Shown here piece after piece: positions 33,809 to 44,904 of a DNA stretch of 45,095 nt. Origin of the DNA: Burkholderiaceae bacterium (lineage in GTDB: Bacteria; Pseudomonadota; Gammaproteobacteria; Burkholderiales; Burkholderiaceae_D); contig JAIENA010000112.1 of assembly GCA_019751755.1 (NCBI GenBank), positions 1 to 45,095 of the forward strand. The letters are read 5' to 3'. A model generated the notes under the pieces. It was not told the origin of the DNA. It did not search any database and worked only from the letters and a program-made list of their open reading frames with translations. Every line of letters begins with the position of its first letter. Positions within the stretch are counted from its first letter, which is position 1. The translations under genes and the position numbers were made by a program.

Positions 33809-35929
33809 ATGAAATCAATGAAACTTGCCGCCGCTGCCGTGGCGCTGGCCTTTGCAGGCTTGGCCCACGCCGATGTGCCGTTCGACGCCGCCAACCCGTT
33901 CGCGCAACCGAGCACGCTGCCGTTCCAATACCCGGCCTTTGACAAGATCGGCAACGATGCCTACGCCCCCGCGTTTGCCGAAGGCATGCGCCAGCACTTG
34001 GCGGAAATCGATGCGATCGCCAACAACAAAAAGCCGGCCACGTTTGAAAACACCATCGTCGCGATGGAGCGTTCCGGCCAGTTGCTGACCCGCGTGTCGA
34101 CCGTGTTCTACAGCCTGAACGGCGCCAACACCAACGAAGCGATCCAGGCCTTGGACAAGGAAATGGCGCCGAAGCTGGCCGCCCACAACGATGCGATCCG
34201 CCTCAACGGCAAGCTGTATGCGCGCATCAAAGCGCTGTACGACAAGCGCGACAAACTGGGCTTGAATGACGAAGCGAAATTCCTGCTGCAGCGCTACCAC
34301 ACCGACTTCGTGCGCGCCGGCGCCAAACTGTCGGCCGCCGACAAGGAAAAACTCAAGGCGTATAACGCGCAACTGGCCGGGCTGCAAACCACCTTCAGCG
34401 CCAACGTGCTGAAGGAAGCCAACGCGTCCGCGCTGATTGTCGACACCCGCGAAGAGCTGGCCGGCATGAGCGACAAGGCGATTGATGCGGCGGCGGCGGC
34501 GGCCAAGGCGCGCGGCCTGGACGGCAAGTTCGCGATTCCCGTCACCAACACCACCGGCCAGGCCAACCTGTCGGTGCTGACCAACCGCGCCGTGCGCCAG
34601 CGCTTGCTGGATGCGTCGATGGCGCGCGGCAGCCATGGCGGTGCCTTCGATAACCGCGAAGTGGTGTTGAAGACCGCCAAGCTGCGCGCGGAAAAAGCCG
34701 CGCTGCTCGGTTACGCCAGCCATGCCGCCTACAACCTGGAAGACCAGACTGCGCAAAACGCCGCCGCCGTCAACAAACTGTTGTCGGAATTCGCCCGTCC
34801 CGCCGTGGCCAACGCGAAGAAGGAAGCGGCTGAAATCCAGAAAGTCATCGATGCGGAAAACGGTGGCTTCCAGGTCGGCGCGGCCGACTGGCAGTTCTAC
34901 TCGGACAAGGTGCGGTCACAGCGCTACGCCTTCGACCAGAGCCAGTTGAAGCCCTATTTTGAGCTCAACAATGTGCTGACCAACGGCCTGTTCTTCGCCG
35001 CCGGCAAGGTCTATGGCCTGTCGTTCAAGGAGCGCAAGGATTTGCCGGTGTACCATCCGGATGTACGCGTGTTTGACGTCTATGACGCGAACGGCAAGCA
35101 GCTGGCGATCTTCCTGGCCGACTTTTATGCGCGTCCCACCAAGCGCGGTGGTGCGTGGATGAATGCCTATGTCAGCCAGTCCAAGCTGATGGGCACGCAG
35201 CCGGTGATCGCGAATCACCTGAACATCCCCAAACCGGCCGATGGCGAAGCGACCCTGCTGACCTACGATGAATTGCGCACCTTGTTCCATGAATTCGGCC
35301 ACGCCTTGCATGGCATGTTCTCGGACGTGACGTACCCGCGCTTCTCCGGCACCAGGGTGCCGCGCGACTTCGTGGAATTCCCGTCGCAAGTCAATGAAAT
35401 GTGGATGGTGGAGCCGGCCGTGCTGTCGAACTATGCCAAGCATTACCAGACCGGCGAAGCGATGCCGCAGGCATTGCTGGACAAGGTGATCGCCTCGCAA
35501 AAATTCAACGAAGGTTTCCGCACCACGGAATACCTGGCGGCATCCATCGTCGACCAGCGTTGGCACCAGTTGAACCCGTCGCAAATCCCGTCCGATGTGT
35601 TGGCATTTGAAGCGGCGGCGCTGAAGGATGCCGGTGTCGACTTCGCACCGGTGCCGCCGCGCTACCGCACCACCTACTTCTCGCACGTCTTCGCGGGTGG
35701 CTACTCGGCTGGTTACTACGGTTACCTGTGGAGTGAAAAGCTCGATGCCGATACCGTCAACTGGTTCAAGGAAAACGGCGGCATGCTGCGCAAGAACGGC
35801 GACCACTTCCGCAAGATGCTGCTGTCGCGCGGCGGCACCATGGATGCGATGCAGATGTACCGCAATTTCCGGGGCCGCGATGCCCGGATTGAACCGCTGC
35901 TGGAACGCCGCGGCTTGACGGAGAAGTAA
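33809..35929 (+). CDS. Secreted M3-family metallopeptidase (Dcp-like), second copy
   Basis: A 706-residue tandem paralogue of the preceding gene, colinear along its whole length and clearly more similar to it than family average. The signal peptide is about residues 1-22 (FAGLAHA-DV). HEFGH at 494-498 and YPRFSGT … PRDFVEFPSQVNE are intact, and YFSHVFAGGYSAGYYGYLW near the C-terminus is the conserved M3 substrate-binding stretch. All catalytic residues are kept, so both copies are probably active. AAGGACC lies about 7 nt before the ATG. The first copy has about 20 extra residues after its signal peptide; otherwise they differ by substitutions spread evenly. Confidence 0.93.
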   Translation: MKSMKLAAAAVALAFAGLAHADVPFDAANPFAQPSTLPFQYPAFDKIGNDAYAPAFAEGMRQHLAEIDAIANNKKPATFENTIVAMERSGQLLTRVSTVFYSLNGANTNEAIQALDKEMAPKLAAHNDAIRLNGKLYARIKALYDKRDKLGLNDEAKFLLQRYHTDFVRAGAKLSAADKEKLKAYNAQLAGLQTTFSANVLKEANASALIVDTREELAGMSDKAIDAAAAAAKARGLDGKFAIPVTNTTGQANLSVLTNRAVRQRLLDASMARGSHGGAFDNREVVLKTAKLRAEKAALLGYASHAAYNLEDQTAQNAAAVNKLLSEFARPAVANAKKEAAEIQKVIDAENGGFQVGAADWQFYSDKVRSQRYAFDQSQLKPYFELNNVLTNGLFFAAGKVYGLSFKERKDLPVYHPDVRVFDVYDANGKQLAIFLADFYARPTKRGGAWMNAYVSQSKLMGTQPVIANHLNIPKPADGEATLLTYDELRTLFHEFGHALHGMFSDVTYPRFSGTRVPRDFVEFPSQVNEMWMVEPAVLSNYAKHYQTGEAMPQALLDKVIASQKFNEGFRTTEYLAASIVDQRWHQLNPSQIPSDVLAFEAAALKDAGVDFAPVPPRYRTTYFSHVFAGGYSAGYYGYLWSEKLDADTVNWFKENGGMLRKNGDHFRKMLLSRGGTMDAMQMYRNFRGRDARIEPLLERRGLTEK

Positions 35930-35938
35930 TAACGCTGA

Positions 35939-36003
35939 GGTGCCTGGCCCTTTTAGCACTATCGTGCTGTGGGCGAACGATAGTACGAAAGGGGCCAGGC
36001 ACC
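35939..36003. repeat. Large imperfect inverted repeat, REP/terminator-like
   Basis: Arms of about 27 bp (35939-35965 and 35977-36003) begin and end with GGTGCCTGGCCC/GGGCCAGGCACC and include CTATCGT/ACGATAG near an 11-nt loop. A second GGGCCTGGCCCC palindromic core follows at 36023-36033, then a CCCAATT/AATTGGG hairpin at 36031-36047. No clear T-tract follows. The conserved ends suggest a REP-type dispersed element lying at the 3' end of the M3 peptidase operon, where it could also stabilise or end the transcript. Confidence 0.65.
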
Positions 36004-36166
36004 AATCTATTCGACATTACAGGGCCTGGCCCCAATTTGTAATTGGGAAAGTGGCGGGCTTGGTCTTGCGTCACCAGGTACCGTGATGGAAGCAAATAGA
36101 ACACATCCGTAGCTGGGCGCGGCAAATCAGTGTATAAATTGTCTAAAGTGACTACAGGGGATAGCG

Positions 36167-36442
36167 ATGGACAATGATCTGAAAGCCTCGTTGAAAGCCT
36201 TGCACGCCCGGCTCAACCATTCCGGTCCGGTCGATGAGGAATTGCAGGATTTGCTGCGCCAGCTGGACGGCGATATCCGCCAGTTGCTGGAACAGCGTGC
36301 CGCCGACGGCGACGAAGAAATGTCACCTTATGGCCTGGCGGAGCGCACGCAGGAAATTTCGGCCCGCTTTGCCGTCAAACACCCGACGCTGGAGCCGGCG
36401 CTGCGCGAACTGGGTTCCATTTTGGCGAATATGGGCATTTGA
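36167..36442 (+). CDS. DUF4404 family protein
   Basis: A 91-residue soluble helical protein. The pattern LKASLKALHARL, then DEELQDLLRQLDGDIRQLL and ISARFAVKHPTLEPALRELGSILANMGI, matches DUF4404 proteins, whose function is unknown. Its length fits the family. AGGGGA precedes the ATG by about 6 nt and a TATAAA (36132-36137) may be the -10 element. It stands alone between the M3 operon and a convergent membrane-protein gene. Confidence 0.85.
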   Translation: MDNDLKASLKALHARLNHSGPVDEELQDLLRQLDGDIRQLLEQRAADGDEEMSPYGLAERTQEISARFAVKHPTLEPALRELGSILANMGI

Positions 36443-36461
36443 CCTACCGCTGGGCCGCCAT

Positions 36462-36479
36462 GCCGGATCGCGATCCGGC
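36462..36479. repeat. Perfect 18-bp palindrome
   Basis: GCCGGATCG followed directly by its reverse complement CGATCCGGC, 19 nt past the DUF4404 stop. It could form a cruciform or bind a dimeric protein. There is no spacer loop and no T-tract, so it is not a typical terminator. Confidence 0.6.
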
Positions 36480-36497
36480 CTACGTAATGCGCCAATG

Positions 36498-36530
36498 AAA
36501 AAGCCGGAGTCCGCGATGGCACTCCGGCTT
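36498..36530 (-). terminator. Intrinsic terminator of the DUF1269-like gene
   Basis: The stem AAGCCGGAGT (36501-36510) and ACTCCGGCTT (36521-36530) with a 10-nt loop is followed on the minus strand by a short run of T. A further hairpin CCCGGGAC/GTCCCGGG (36542-36562) lies between it and the stop codon of the gene it serves. Confidence 0.8.
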
Positions 36531-36571
36531 GCATGTCAGAACCCGGGACCAGTAGTCCCGGGCAGCTGGCG

Positions 36572-37084
36572 TTACGGAAACGCCAGCATCGGCGGTTCGA
36601 TACCGCCAAAGGCAAAGTTGGGGTGACGCTTCTGGATCATGTCCTCCATTTCCAGCACCCGGCCGGGTGGCACGTCGACAATCATGAGCACCTGCCCCTG
36701 TGCAATACGGGGCGCGAACTGTTCCAGCTTGGTGTTGGGAATGGCGGCCGCGTTCATGCCGGTGGCCCAACCGCCAAACAGCGCGCCACCGAGCGCAACC
36801 AGCAAAATCGCGGCGGTGCGGATCGACCAGCCATCCGGCGGGAACAGGGTCAGCACAATAGCGGTTCCCAGACCCACGATACCGCCAATCACCATGCCCA
36901 ACTGGGCGCCGTGCACGATATCGGTCCGTTGCAGGAAGCTGCAATCGGGCATGTCTGCGGGTAAGGATTTATCTTTGGCAAGAAACTTGATGTGGCTGAT
37001 TTCGATGCGCGCGAGCAGTAACTCATCGAGCATGGCGCGCGCGCTGGGCAGGTCTGGCAGCATGTAATAGAGACGACGGCGCAT
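36572..37084 (-). CDS. DUF1269-like membrane protein
   Basis: A 170-residue protein. The N-terminal part (RRLYYMLPDLPSARAMLDEL…ISHIKFLA) is a small soluble ferredoxin-like domain. Two glycine-rich hydrophobic segments follow (about 60-80 and 90-115; GMVIGGIVGLGTAIV, ILLVALGGALFGGWATG), and the C-terminus is polar (VLMIVDVPPGRVLEMEDMI). This layout matches DUF1269/general-stress-protein-like membrane proteins of unknown role. GGAGA lies about 7 nt before the ATG at 37084. It is divergent from ygiQ. Confidence 0.75.
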   Translation of the reverse strand: MRRRLYYMLPDLPSARAMLDELLLARIEISHIKFLAKDKSLPADMPDCSFLQRTDIVHGAQLGMVIGGIVGLGTAIVLTLFPPDGWSIRTAAILLVALGGALFGGWATGMNAAAIPNTKLEQFAPRIAQGQVLMIVDVPPGRVLEMEDMIQKRHPNFAFGGIEPPMLAFP

Positions 37085-37286
37085 GATAATCTCCAAGCGG
37101 CTAGGTAACGGGCAGGTGTAATCGTTATAGCAAAGTTAGCAAGCAATACAATGTCAAAGGCATATCGGCGCCGTTCTTTTTCAGACATGTCCATCTTCAC
37201 AAGTTATTGAAAAATATAAGATTTTCCAGTTGAAAATTGACTTGCGCCTGTGCGCAGCCGGTGCATTTCCGGTACAATGACGGGCT

Positions 37287-39632
<2,346 letters not shown>

Positions 39633-39702
39633 GGCGCTGAGGGTACGCTGGCAATCCGCTGACCATGCGCTGACCAGCCAGCGTCACGCAGGTTATCCGC
39701 AG

Positions 39703-39744
39703 ACACGGCGGGCGCTCTTCACGGGGCGCCCGCCGTGTTGTTTT
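39703..39744 (+). terminator. Intrinsic terminator after ygiQ
   Basis: A 13-bp perfect stem ACACGGCGGGCGC/GCGCCCGCCGTGT with a 10-nt loop is followed by TGTTTT. It lies about 70 nt past the ygiQ stop. Confidence 0.85.
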
Positions 39745-39875
39745 ATCCCCTCAAATTTCACAAATGCATGGATAATTCATCCCAGCTCTCATGAACGTGC
39801 GGGGCGGGATGCGGCTACACTGATTGTTCAGATCGGGGACACGCAAACCGACCCCCGGACCACACCTGGACAACT

Positions 39876-41327
39876 ATGAAACCAACCCTGAAAATCACTT
39901 ACCTGTTGCTGGCGCCGATGCTGGCGCTGCTGGCCGCCTGTGGCGGCGGTGGCAACGACAGTACCACCACCACGCCCGCCGCGCCGACCCTGCTGTCGAT
40001 TGCCGTGACCCCGACCACCCCGACGGTGGCGGTGGGGCTGACCCAGCAAATGACGGCCACCGGCACCTATTCGGACGGCAAATCGGCCGCCATCACGACC
40101 GGCCTCACGTGGTCGGTCAAGGGCCCCAATATCACGGTGCTGCCGGCCACCGGCCTGGTGACCGGCGTGACGATCGGCGCCGATACCGTGACCGCCACCG
40201 TGGGGACCGTTACCGGTTCGACCACGGTCAACGTGCGTGGCAAGTGGGATGGCATTTCGGCGGGCGGCAACCATACGGTGGGACTGCGTGCCGATGGCGC
40301 CCTGTATGCATGGGGCTGGAACCGTCAGGGCCAGCTGGGTGACACGTCCAACGCGGACCGTACCGCGCCGGCGCTGGTCAGCGCCACCACCGGCGTCAAG
40401 CTGCCGTGGAAACAGGTCGCGGTGGGGGAATTGCACACGCTGGCGATCGACAGCGATGGCGTCCTCTGGGCCTGGGGCCATAACAAAAACGGCCAGCTGG
40501 GCGATAACAGTCAGGTGGACAAGAACGTGCCGGTGAAAGTCGGCACCGCCAAGGACTGGGTCAGCGTTGCGGCTGGCAAATCGCACAGTATGGCGATCAA
40601 CAAGACCGGCGTGATGTATGGCTGGGGCGGCAATTTCAATGGCCAGTTGGGCGACAACAGCAAGACCGACCGGCTGGTGCCAACCCGCGTGGCGGCGGTG
40701 ACAACCGGCACCCCGGCTGCCACCGTCACCTGGACCGCCGTGTCGGCCGGCGCCACGCACACGCTGGCGCGCGCCATGGATGGCACGCTGTGGGCTTGGG
40801 GCGGCAATGCCAAGAGCCAACTGGGCAACAATGCCACGACGGACGTGCAGCAGCCGGCCAAGATCGGCACCTCGACCTGGGTCAAGTTTGCTGCCGGCGG
40901 CACCCATTCGCTGGCGATCCGCGCCGATGGCACCTTGTGGGCCTGGGGCGATAACGCGTCCGGCCAGCTGGGCATCGCCACTTCGAATACCGCCGTGACC
41001 GCGACCACGCCAACCCAGGTCGGCACCGCCACCAACTGGTCGGTGATTGCCTCCGGCCTGGCGCACTCGCTGGCGTTGCGCACCGACGGCACGCTGTATG
41101 GCTGGGGCTCGAACAGTAATGGCCAGGTCGGCAACGGCAGCACCGTCAACGTCGGCACACCGACCCAGATCGGTACGGCCATCACGTGGGTGACGATCGA
41201 AGCGGGCTTGCAGCACAGCGTGGCGCTCCAAAAAGACAATTCCGTGTGGCTGTGGGGCCGCAACACGGAAGGCCAACTGGGCAACGGCACGCAAACCGAC
41301 GTGACGGCGCCGGCCGCCTTGCCATAA
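39876..41327 (+). CDS. RCC1-repeat lipoprotein with Ig-like (BIG2) domain
   Basis: A 483-residue exported protein. The lipobox LLAAC places the lipidated Cys at 22, followed by a Gly/Thr/Pro linker. Residues 38-120 form a bacterial Ig-like (BIG2) domain (LLSIAVTPTTPTVAVG, GLTWSV, GLVTGV). Seven RCC1 repeats follow from about 124 to the end, each with W…AG..H..A….G..WAWG.N..GQLG, enough for one seven-bladed propeller. It is probably anchored in the outer or inner membrane and exposed for protein-protein binding. The stop lies 10 nt before a periplasmic-sensing GGDEF-EAL protein, so the two are likely cotranscribed and may work together. Confidence 0.9.
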   Translation: MKPTLKITYLLLAPMLALLAACGGGGNDSTTTTPAAPTLLSIAVTPTTPTVAVGLTQQMTATGTYSDGKSAAITTGLTWSVKGPNITVLPATGLVTGVTIGADTVTATVGTVTGSTTVNVRGKWDGISAGGNHTVGLRADGALYAWGWNRQGQLGDTSNADRTAPALVSATTGVKLPWKQVAVGELHTLAIDSDGVLWAWGHNKNGQLGDNSQVDKNVPVKVGTAKDWVSVAAGKSHSMAINKTGVMYGWGGNFNGQLGDNSKTDRLVPTRVAAVTTGTPAATVTWTAVSAGATHTLARAMDGTLWAWGGNAKSQLGNNATTDVQQPAKIGTSTWVKFAAGGTHSLAIRADGTLWAWGDNASGQLGIATSNTAVTATTPTQVGTATNWSVIASGLAHSLALRTDGTLYGWGSNSNGQVGNGSTVNVGTPTQIGTAITWVTIEAGLQHSVALQKDNSVWLWGRNTEGQLGNGTQTDVTAPAALP

Positions 41328-41337
41328 CGGAAGGGCG

Positions 41338-44109
41338 ATGTTGCGGCAGTTGCTGATCTTCGCAGGGATGGTGCTGGCGGCGCTAGGCGCGCTGCCGGCG
41401 CAGGCGCAGGAAAAGCTCACGCTGCAACTGAAACACACGCACCAGTTCCAGTTTGCCGGCTATTACGCGGCGGTGGAAAAAGGCTATTACCGCGAGGCGG
41501 GGCTGGACGTGCAAATCCTCGAAGGGGCGGACGGCAACGAGCCGGAGCGCGCGGTATTGGCCGGCAAGGCGCACTATGGCGTCGGCAGCAGTAGCCTGCT
41601 GCTGGCGCGGCTGGCCGGCAAGCCTGTGGTGGTGCTGGGCGTGGTGTTCCAGCACTCGCCGTATGCGCTGATCATGGCGCAATCGGGCGCCACGCCGGAC
41701 CTGCAGTCGATCGTCGGCAAGCGCGCCATGATCGGTTCCCTGACCGATGAGCTGACCCAAGCCGACGAAATCATGGCCTACCTGAAGAAGGAAGGCATCG
41801 ACCCGGCCAATTTGATCCGGGTCGAGCACACCTATAATCCGGACGACCTGGTCAAGGGCCGGGTGGATGCGCTCTCGGTGTACGTGACCAATGAGCCGGA
41901 TTACCTCGACCGCATCGGCTTCCCATACGATATCTACAGCCCGCGCAATGCGGGTATCGATTTTTATGGCGACAACCTGTTCACCAGCGAGCAGGAAATC
42001 AAGCAACACCCGGAGCGCGTCAAAGCCTTCCGCGCCGCCAGCATGCGCGGCTGGCAATATGCGATGAGCCACCAGGAAGAAATCGCCGACCTGATTCTCA
42101 ATAAGTATTCCCGCCGCAACGACCGCCAGCATTTGCTGTTTGAAGCGCGCGCCATGGTGCCGCTGGTGCAGCCGGTGCTGGTGGAAATCGGTTACATGAA
42201 CCCGGAACGCTGGCAGCACATTGCCGACATTTATGCCGAGCTGGGCATGCTGCAAAAAGGCGTGACGTTTGACGGCTTCCTCTATAACGTCGAGAGCGGC
42301 CGCAGCCTGGTGTGGCTGTACCGGGTGCTGGGCGCGGCCAGCGTCTTGCTGATCGTTGGCGCGGTGGTGCACTTCAGCTTGCTGACGCGCGAGCGCAACC
42401 GCGCGCGCGAAGCCATCCGCAAAGGCGAAGAGCGCTTCCGCACCATGTTTGAAGCGGCGCCGCTGGGCATTGCGCTGATCGACACCCGCACCGGCCGCTT
42501 CAACGACATCAATCCGCGCTACCAGCAAATCGCCGGCCGTACGCTGGAGGAAATGAAAGCCAGCACTTGGCGCGACCTGAGTCACCCGGAAGACGTGGCG
42601 GCAGAACAGCTGCAAATCGACGCCATGGCGGCGCACCGCCAGTCCGGTTTCAAATTGGCCAAGCGCATGCTGCGCCCGGACGGTTCCGTGGTGTGGGTCG
42701 ATGCCTCGATCACCGCGGTCTCTGGCGCGGGCGCGAATGCCAGCGCACAGCAGGCGCTGCACCTGTGCATGATCGAAGACATCACGGAAAAGAAACAGAC
42801 CGAAGCGCTGATCTGGCAGCAAGCCAACTTCGACACCCTGACGCAATTGCCGAACCGGCGCATGTTCCACAACCGGCTCGAGCAGGCCATCATCAAGAGC
42901 CGCCGCGATGGCAGCCGGATTGCGATCCTGTTCATCGACCTCGACCACTTCAAGGAGGTCAACGATACGCTGGGTCACCACCAGGGCGATATCCTGCTGG
43001 TCGACGCGGCCCGCCGGATCGGCGCCTGCGTGCGGGAATCGGATACCGTGTCGCGCCTGGGCGGCGATGAGTTCACCGTGATCCTGGGCGAGTTGAGCGA
43101 GATCGGCCGGGTGGAAACCATTGCGCAAAACATCATCGACAGCTTGCGCGCGCCGTTCCAGCTGGGACAGGAACAGGCCTTCGTATCCGCCTCGATCGGC
43201 ATCACGCTGTATCCCGATGACGCCAGTTCCGTCGATGACCTGCTCAAGCATGCGGACCAGGCCATGTATGCCGCCAAGGATGCCGGCCGCAACCGCTTCA
43301 GCTACTTCACGCCGGCGCTGCAGGTGGCGGCCCTGAACCGCATGCGCCTGACCAATGATTTGCGTGGCGCCGTCAAGGCCGGGCAGATGGAACTGTATTT
43401 CCAGCCCATCGTGCACTTGCGCAGCGGCCGTATCCACAAGGCCGAAGCGCTGGTGCGCTGGCGGCATCCGCTGCGCGGCATGGTCAGCCCGCTGGAATTC
43501 ATCCCGCTGGCGGAAGCCTCCGGCGTGATCCACGAAATCGGCGAATGGGTCTTCCAGCAATCGGCGCACTGGATCGAGCGCTGGCGCGCCGACATCCACC
43601 CGGAATTCCAGGTCAGCGTGAACCAGTCGCCGCTGGAATTCCAGCGCGAAGGCGGCTATGAAGGGTGGATGCGGCAACTGGCGGAACTGGGCTTGCCGGG
43701 CCAGTCGGTGGTGCTTGAAATCACCGAAGGCTTGCTGCTGGACGCGTCCGACGCCGTCACCAAAAAATTGCTGCAATTGCGCGACGGCGGCATCCAGGTC
43801 GCGCTCGATGATTTCGGCACCGGCTATTCGTCGCTGTCGTACCTGAAGAAATTCGACATCGATTACCTCAAAATCGACCGCAGCTTTACCCGCAACCTGG
43901 CGCCCGACTCGTCCGACATGGCCTTGTCGGACGCGATCATCGTCATGGCCCACAAGCTGGGCCTGCGCGTCATTGCCGAAGGCGTGGAAACCCTGGAACA
44001 GCGCGATTTGCTGGCGCAGGCCGGGTGCGACTACGGCCAGGGCTACCTGTTCGCCAAGCCCATGCCGGCGCTTGAATTCGACGCGCACCTGCGCGGCCAG
44101 CCATCGTAA
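41338..44109 (+). CDS. NMT1-PAS-GGDEF-EAL cyclic-di-GMP signalling protein
   Basis: A 923-residue membrane protein. In order: signal peptide (about 1-23), NMT1/THI5-type periplasmic substrate-binding domain (about 25-310; HTHQFQFAGYYAAVEKGYY), transmembrane helix (about 328-350), PAS domain (about 365-485; FEAAPLGIALIDTRTG), GGDEF domain with intact GGDEF (575-579) and the RxxD inhibitory site RESD exactly five residues before it, and EAL domain with EAL at 703-705, DDFGTGYSS and KIDRSF. Both a diguanylate cyclase and a phosphodiesterase site look intact. The NMT1 domain resembles pyrimidine (HMP)-binding proteins, so it may sense a small periplasmic ligand. GGAAGGG precedes the ATG. Confidence 0.93.
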   Translation: MLRQLLIFAGMVLAALGALPAQAQEKLTLQLKHTHQFQFAGYYAAVEKGYYREAGLDVQILEGADGNEPERAVLAGKAHYGVGSSSLLLARLAGKPVVVLGVVFQHSPYALIMAQSGATPDLQSIVGKRAMIGSLTDELTQADEIMAYLKKEGIDPANLIRVEHTYNPDDLVKGRVDALSVYVTNEPDYLDRIGFPYDIYSPRNAGIDFYGDNLFTSEQEIKQHPERVKAFRAASMRGWQYAMSHQEEIADLILNKYSRRNDRQHLLFEARAMVPLVQPVLVEIGYMNPERWQHIADIYAELGMLQKGVTFDGFLYNVESGRSLVWLYRVLGAASVLLIVGAVVHFSLLTRERNRAREAIRKGEERFRTMFEAAPLGIALIDTRTGRFNDINPRYQQIAGRTLEEMKASTWRDLSHPEDVAAEQLQIDAMAAHRQSGFKLAKRMLRPDGSVVWVDASITAVSGAGANASAQQALHLCMIEDITEKKQTEALIWQQANFDTLTQLPNRRMFHNRLEQAIIKSRRDGSRIAILFIDLDHFKEVNDTLGHHQGDILLVDAARRIGACVRESDTVSRLGGDEFTVILGELSEIGRVETIAQNIIDSLRAPFQLGQEQAFVSASIGITLYPDDASSVDDLLKHADQAMYAAKDAGRNRFSYFTPALQVAALNRMRLTNDLRGAVKAGQMELYFQPIVHLRSGRIHKAEALVRWRHPLRGMVSPLEFIPLAEASGVIHEIGEWVFQQSAHWIERWRADIHPEFQVSVNQSPLEFQREGGYEGWMRQLAELGLPGQSVVLEITEGLLLDASDAVTKKLLQLRDGGIQVALDDFGTGYSSLSYLKKFDIDYLKIDRSFTRNLAPDSSDMALSDAIIVMAHKLGLRVIAEGVETLEQRDLLAQAGCDYGQGYLFAKPMPALEFDAHLRGQPS

Positions 44110-44168
44110 CGATCAAATAACGCATCTCCGCCGGAACGGGGATAATAGGCCCTTGACTAGTTTGCTTG

Positions 44169-44205
44169 ATAGTCAAAGCTAATTGAAATGATTGGAACAA
44201 TCAAT
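44169..44205 (+). promoter_or_regulatory. OxyR-like operator upstream of ahpC
   Basis: Four tetramers spaced by exactly 7 bp (ATAG 44169, TAAT 44180, ATTG 44191, CAAT 44202) match 12 of 16 positions of the OxyR pattern ATAG-N7-CTAT-N7-ATAG-N7-CTAT. The last pair forms a dyad. TATAAC at 44220-44225 is the likely -10 of ahpC and the site would overlap its -35 region, as expected for OxyR activation. No OxyR gene is in the window. Confidence 0.55.
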
Positions 44206-44272
44206 TTTTCAAATGGCAGTATAACCTTTAGACTGACGTCTCATTGATAACAAACCTCACGAGGAAACCACA

Positions 44273-44836
44273 ATGTCGCTGATTAACACCCAGATCAAAC
44301 CATTCAAGGCAACCGCTTTCCACAACGGTAAATTCGTTGACCTGACCGAAGCATCCCTGAAAGGCAAATGGTCGGTATTCGTGTTCTACCCGGCCGACTT
44401 CACCTTCGTTTGCCCAACCGAACTGGAAGACTTGGCCAACAGCCACGCTGAATTCCAGGCGCTGGGCGTGGACGTGTACGGCATTTCGACCGACACCCAC
44501 TTCGCGCACAAAGCATGGCACGACACGTCCGACGCCATCAAAAAAGTGCAGTACCCACTGATCGGCGATCCGACCGGCACCCTGTCGCGCAACTTCGAAG
44601 TCATGATCGAAGAAGAAGGCCTGGCACTGCGCGGTACCTTCGTCATCAATCCAGAAGGCTTCATCAAAGTGATGGAAGTGCACGACAACGGCATCGGCCG
44701 CGACGCATCGGAACTGCTGCGCAAAGTCAAAGCCGCTAAATACGTTGCCGAGCACCCAGGCCAGGTGTGCCCAGCCAAGTGGACCGAAGGCGCCGCAACG
44801 CTGACCCCATCGCTGGACCTGGTTGGCAAGATCTAA
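44273..44836 (+). CDS. ahpC: Alkyl hydroperoxide reductase subunit C (peroxiredoxin)
   Basis: A 187-residue typical two-Cys peroxiredoxin that reduces hydrogen peroxide, organic peroxides and peroxynitrite. The peroxidatic Cys is in [13 protein letters not shown] (near residue 47) and the resolving Cys in [10 protein letters not shown] (near 166). The length is standard for AhpC of the AhpF-dependent type. GAGGAAACC lies just upstream of the ATG. ahpF follows after 68 nt with a hairpin between them. Codon use is strongly biased, as for highly expressed genes. Confidence 0.97.
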   Translation: MSLINTQIKPFKATAFHNGKFVDLTEASLKGKWSVFVFYPADFTFVCPTELEDLANSHAEFQALGVDVYGISTDTHFAHKAWHDTSDAIKKVQYPLIGDPTGTLSRNFEVMIEEEGLALRGTFVINPEGFIKVMEVHDNGIGRDASELLRKVKAAKYVAEHPGQVCPAKWTEGAATLTPSLDLVGKI

Positions 44837-44851
44837 GTAACGCGCTGTACT

Positions 44852-44878
44852 GCGGCGCCGGGCGTGGCCTGGCGCCGC
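44852..44878 (+). other. Hairpin between ahpC and ahpF
   Basis: The arms GCGGCGCC (44852-44859) and GGCGCCGC (44871-44878) form an 8-bp GC-rich stem with an 11-nt loop. Few T follow, so it is likely to stabilise the ahpC message or partly reduce read-through into ahpF rather than end transcription. Confidence 0.6.
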
Positions 44879-44904
44879 TTCAACCCAAAAAAAGGAAAAA
44901 AGTC

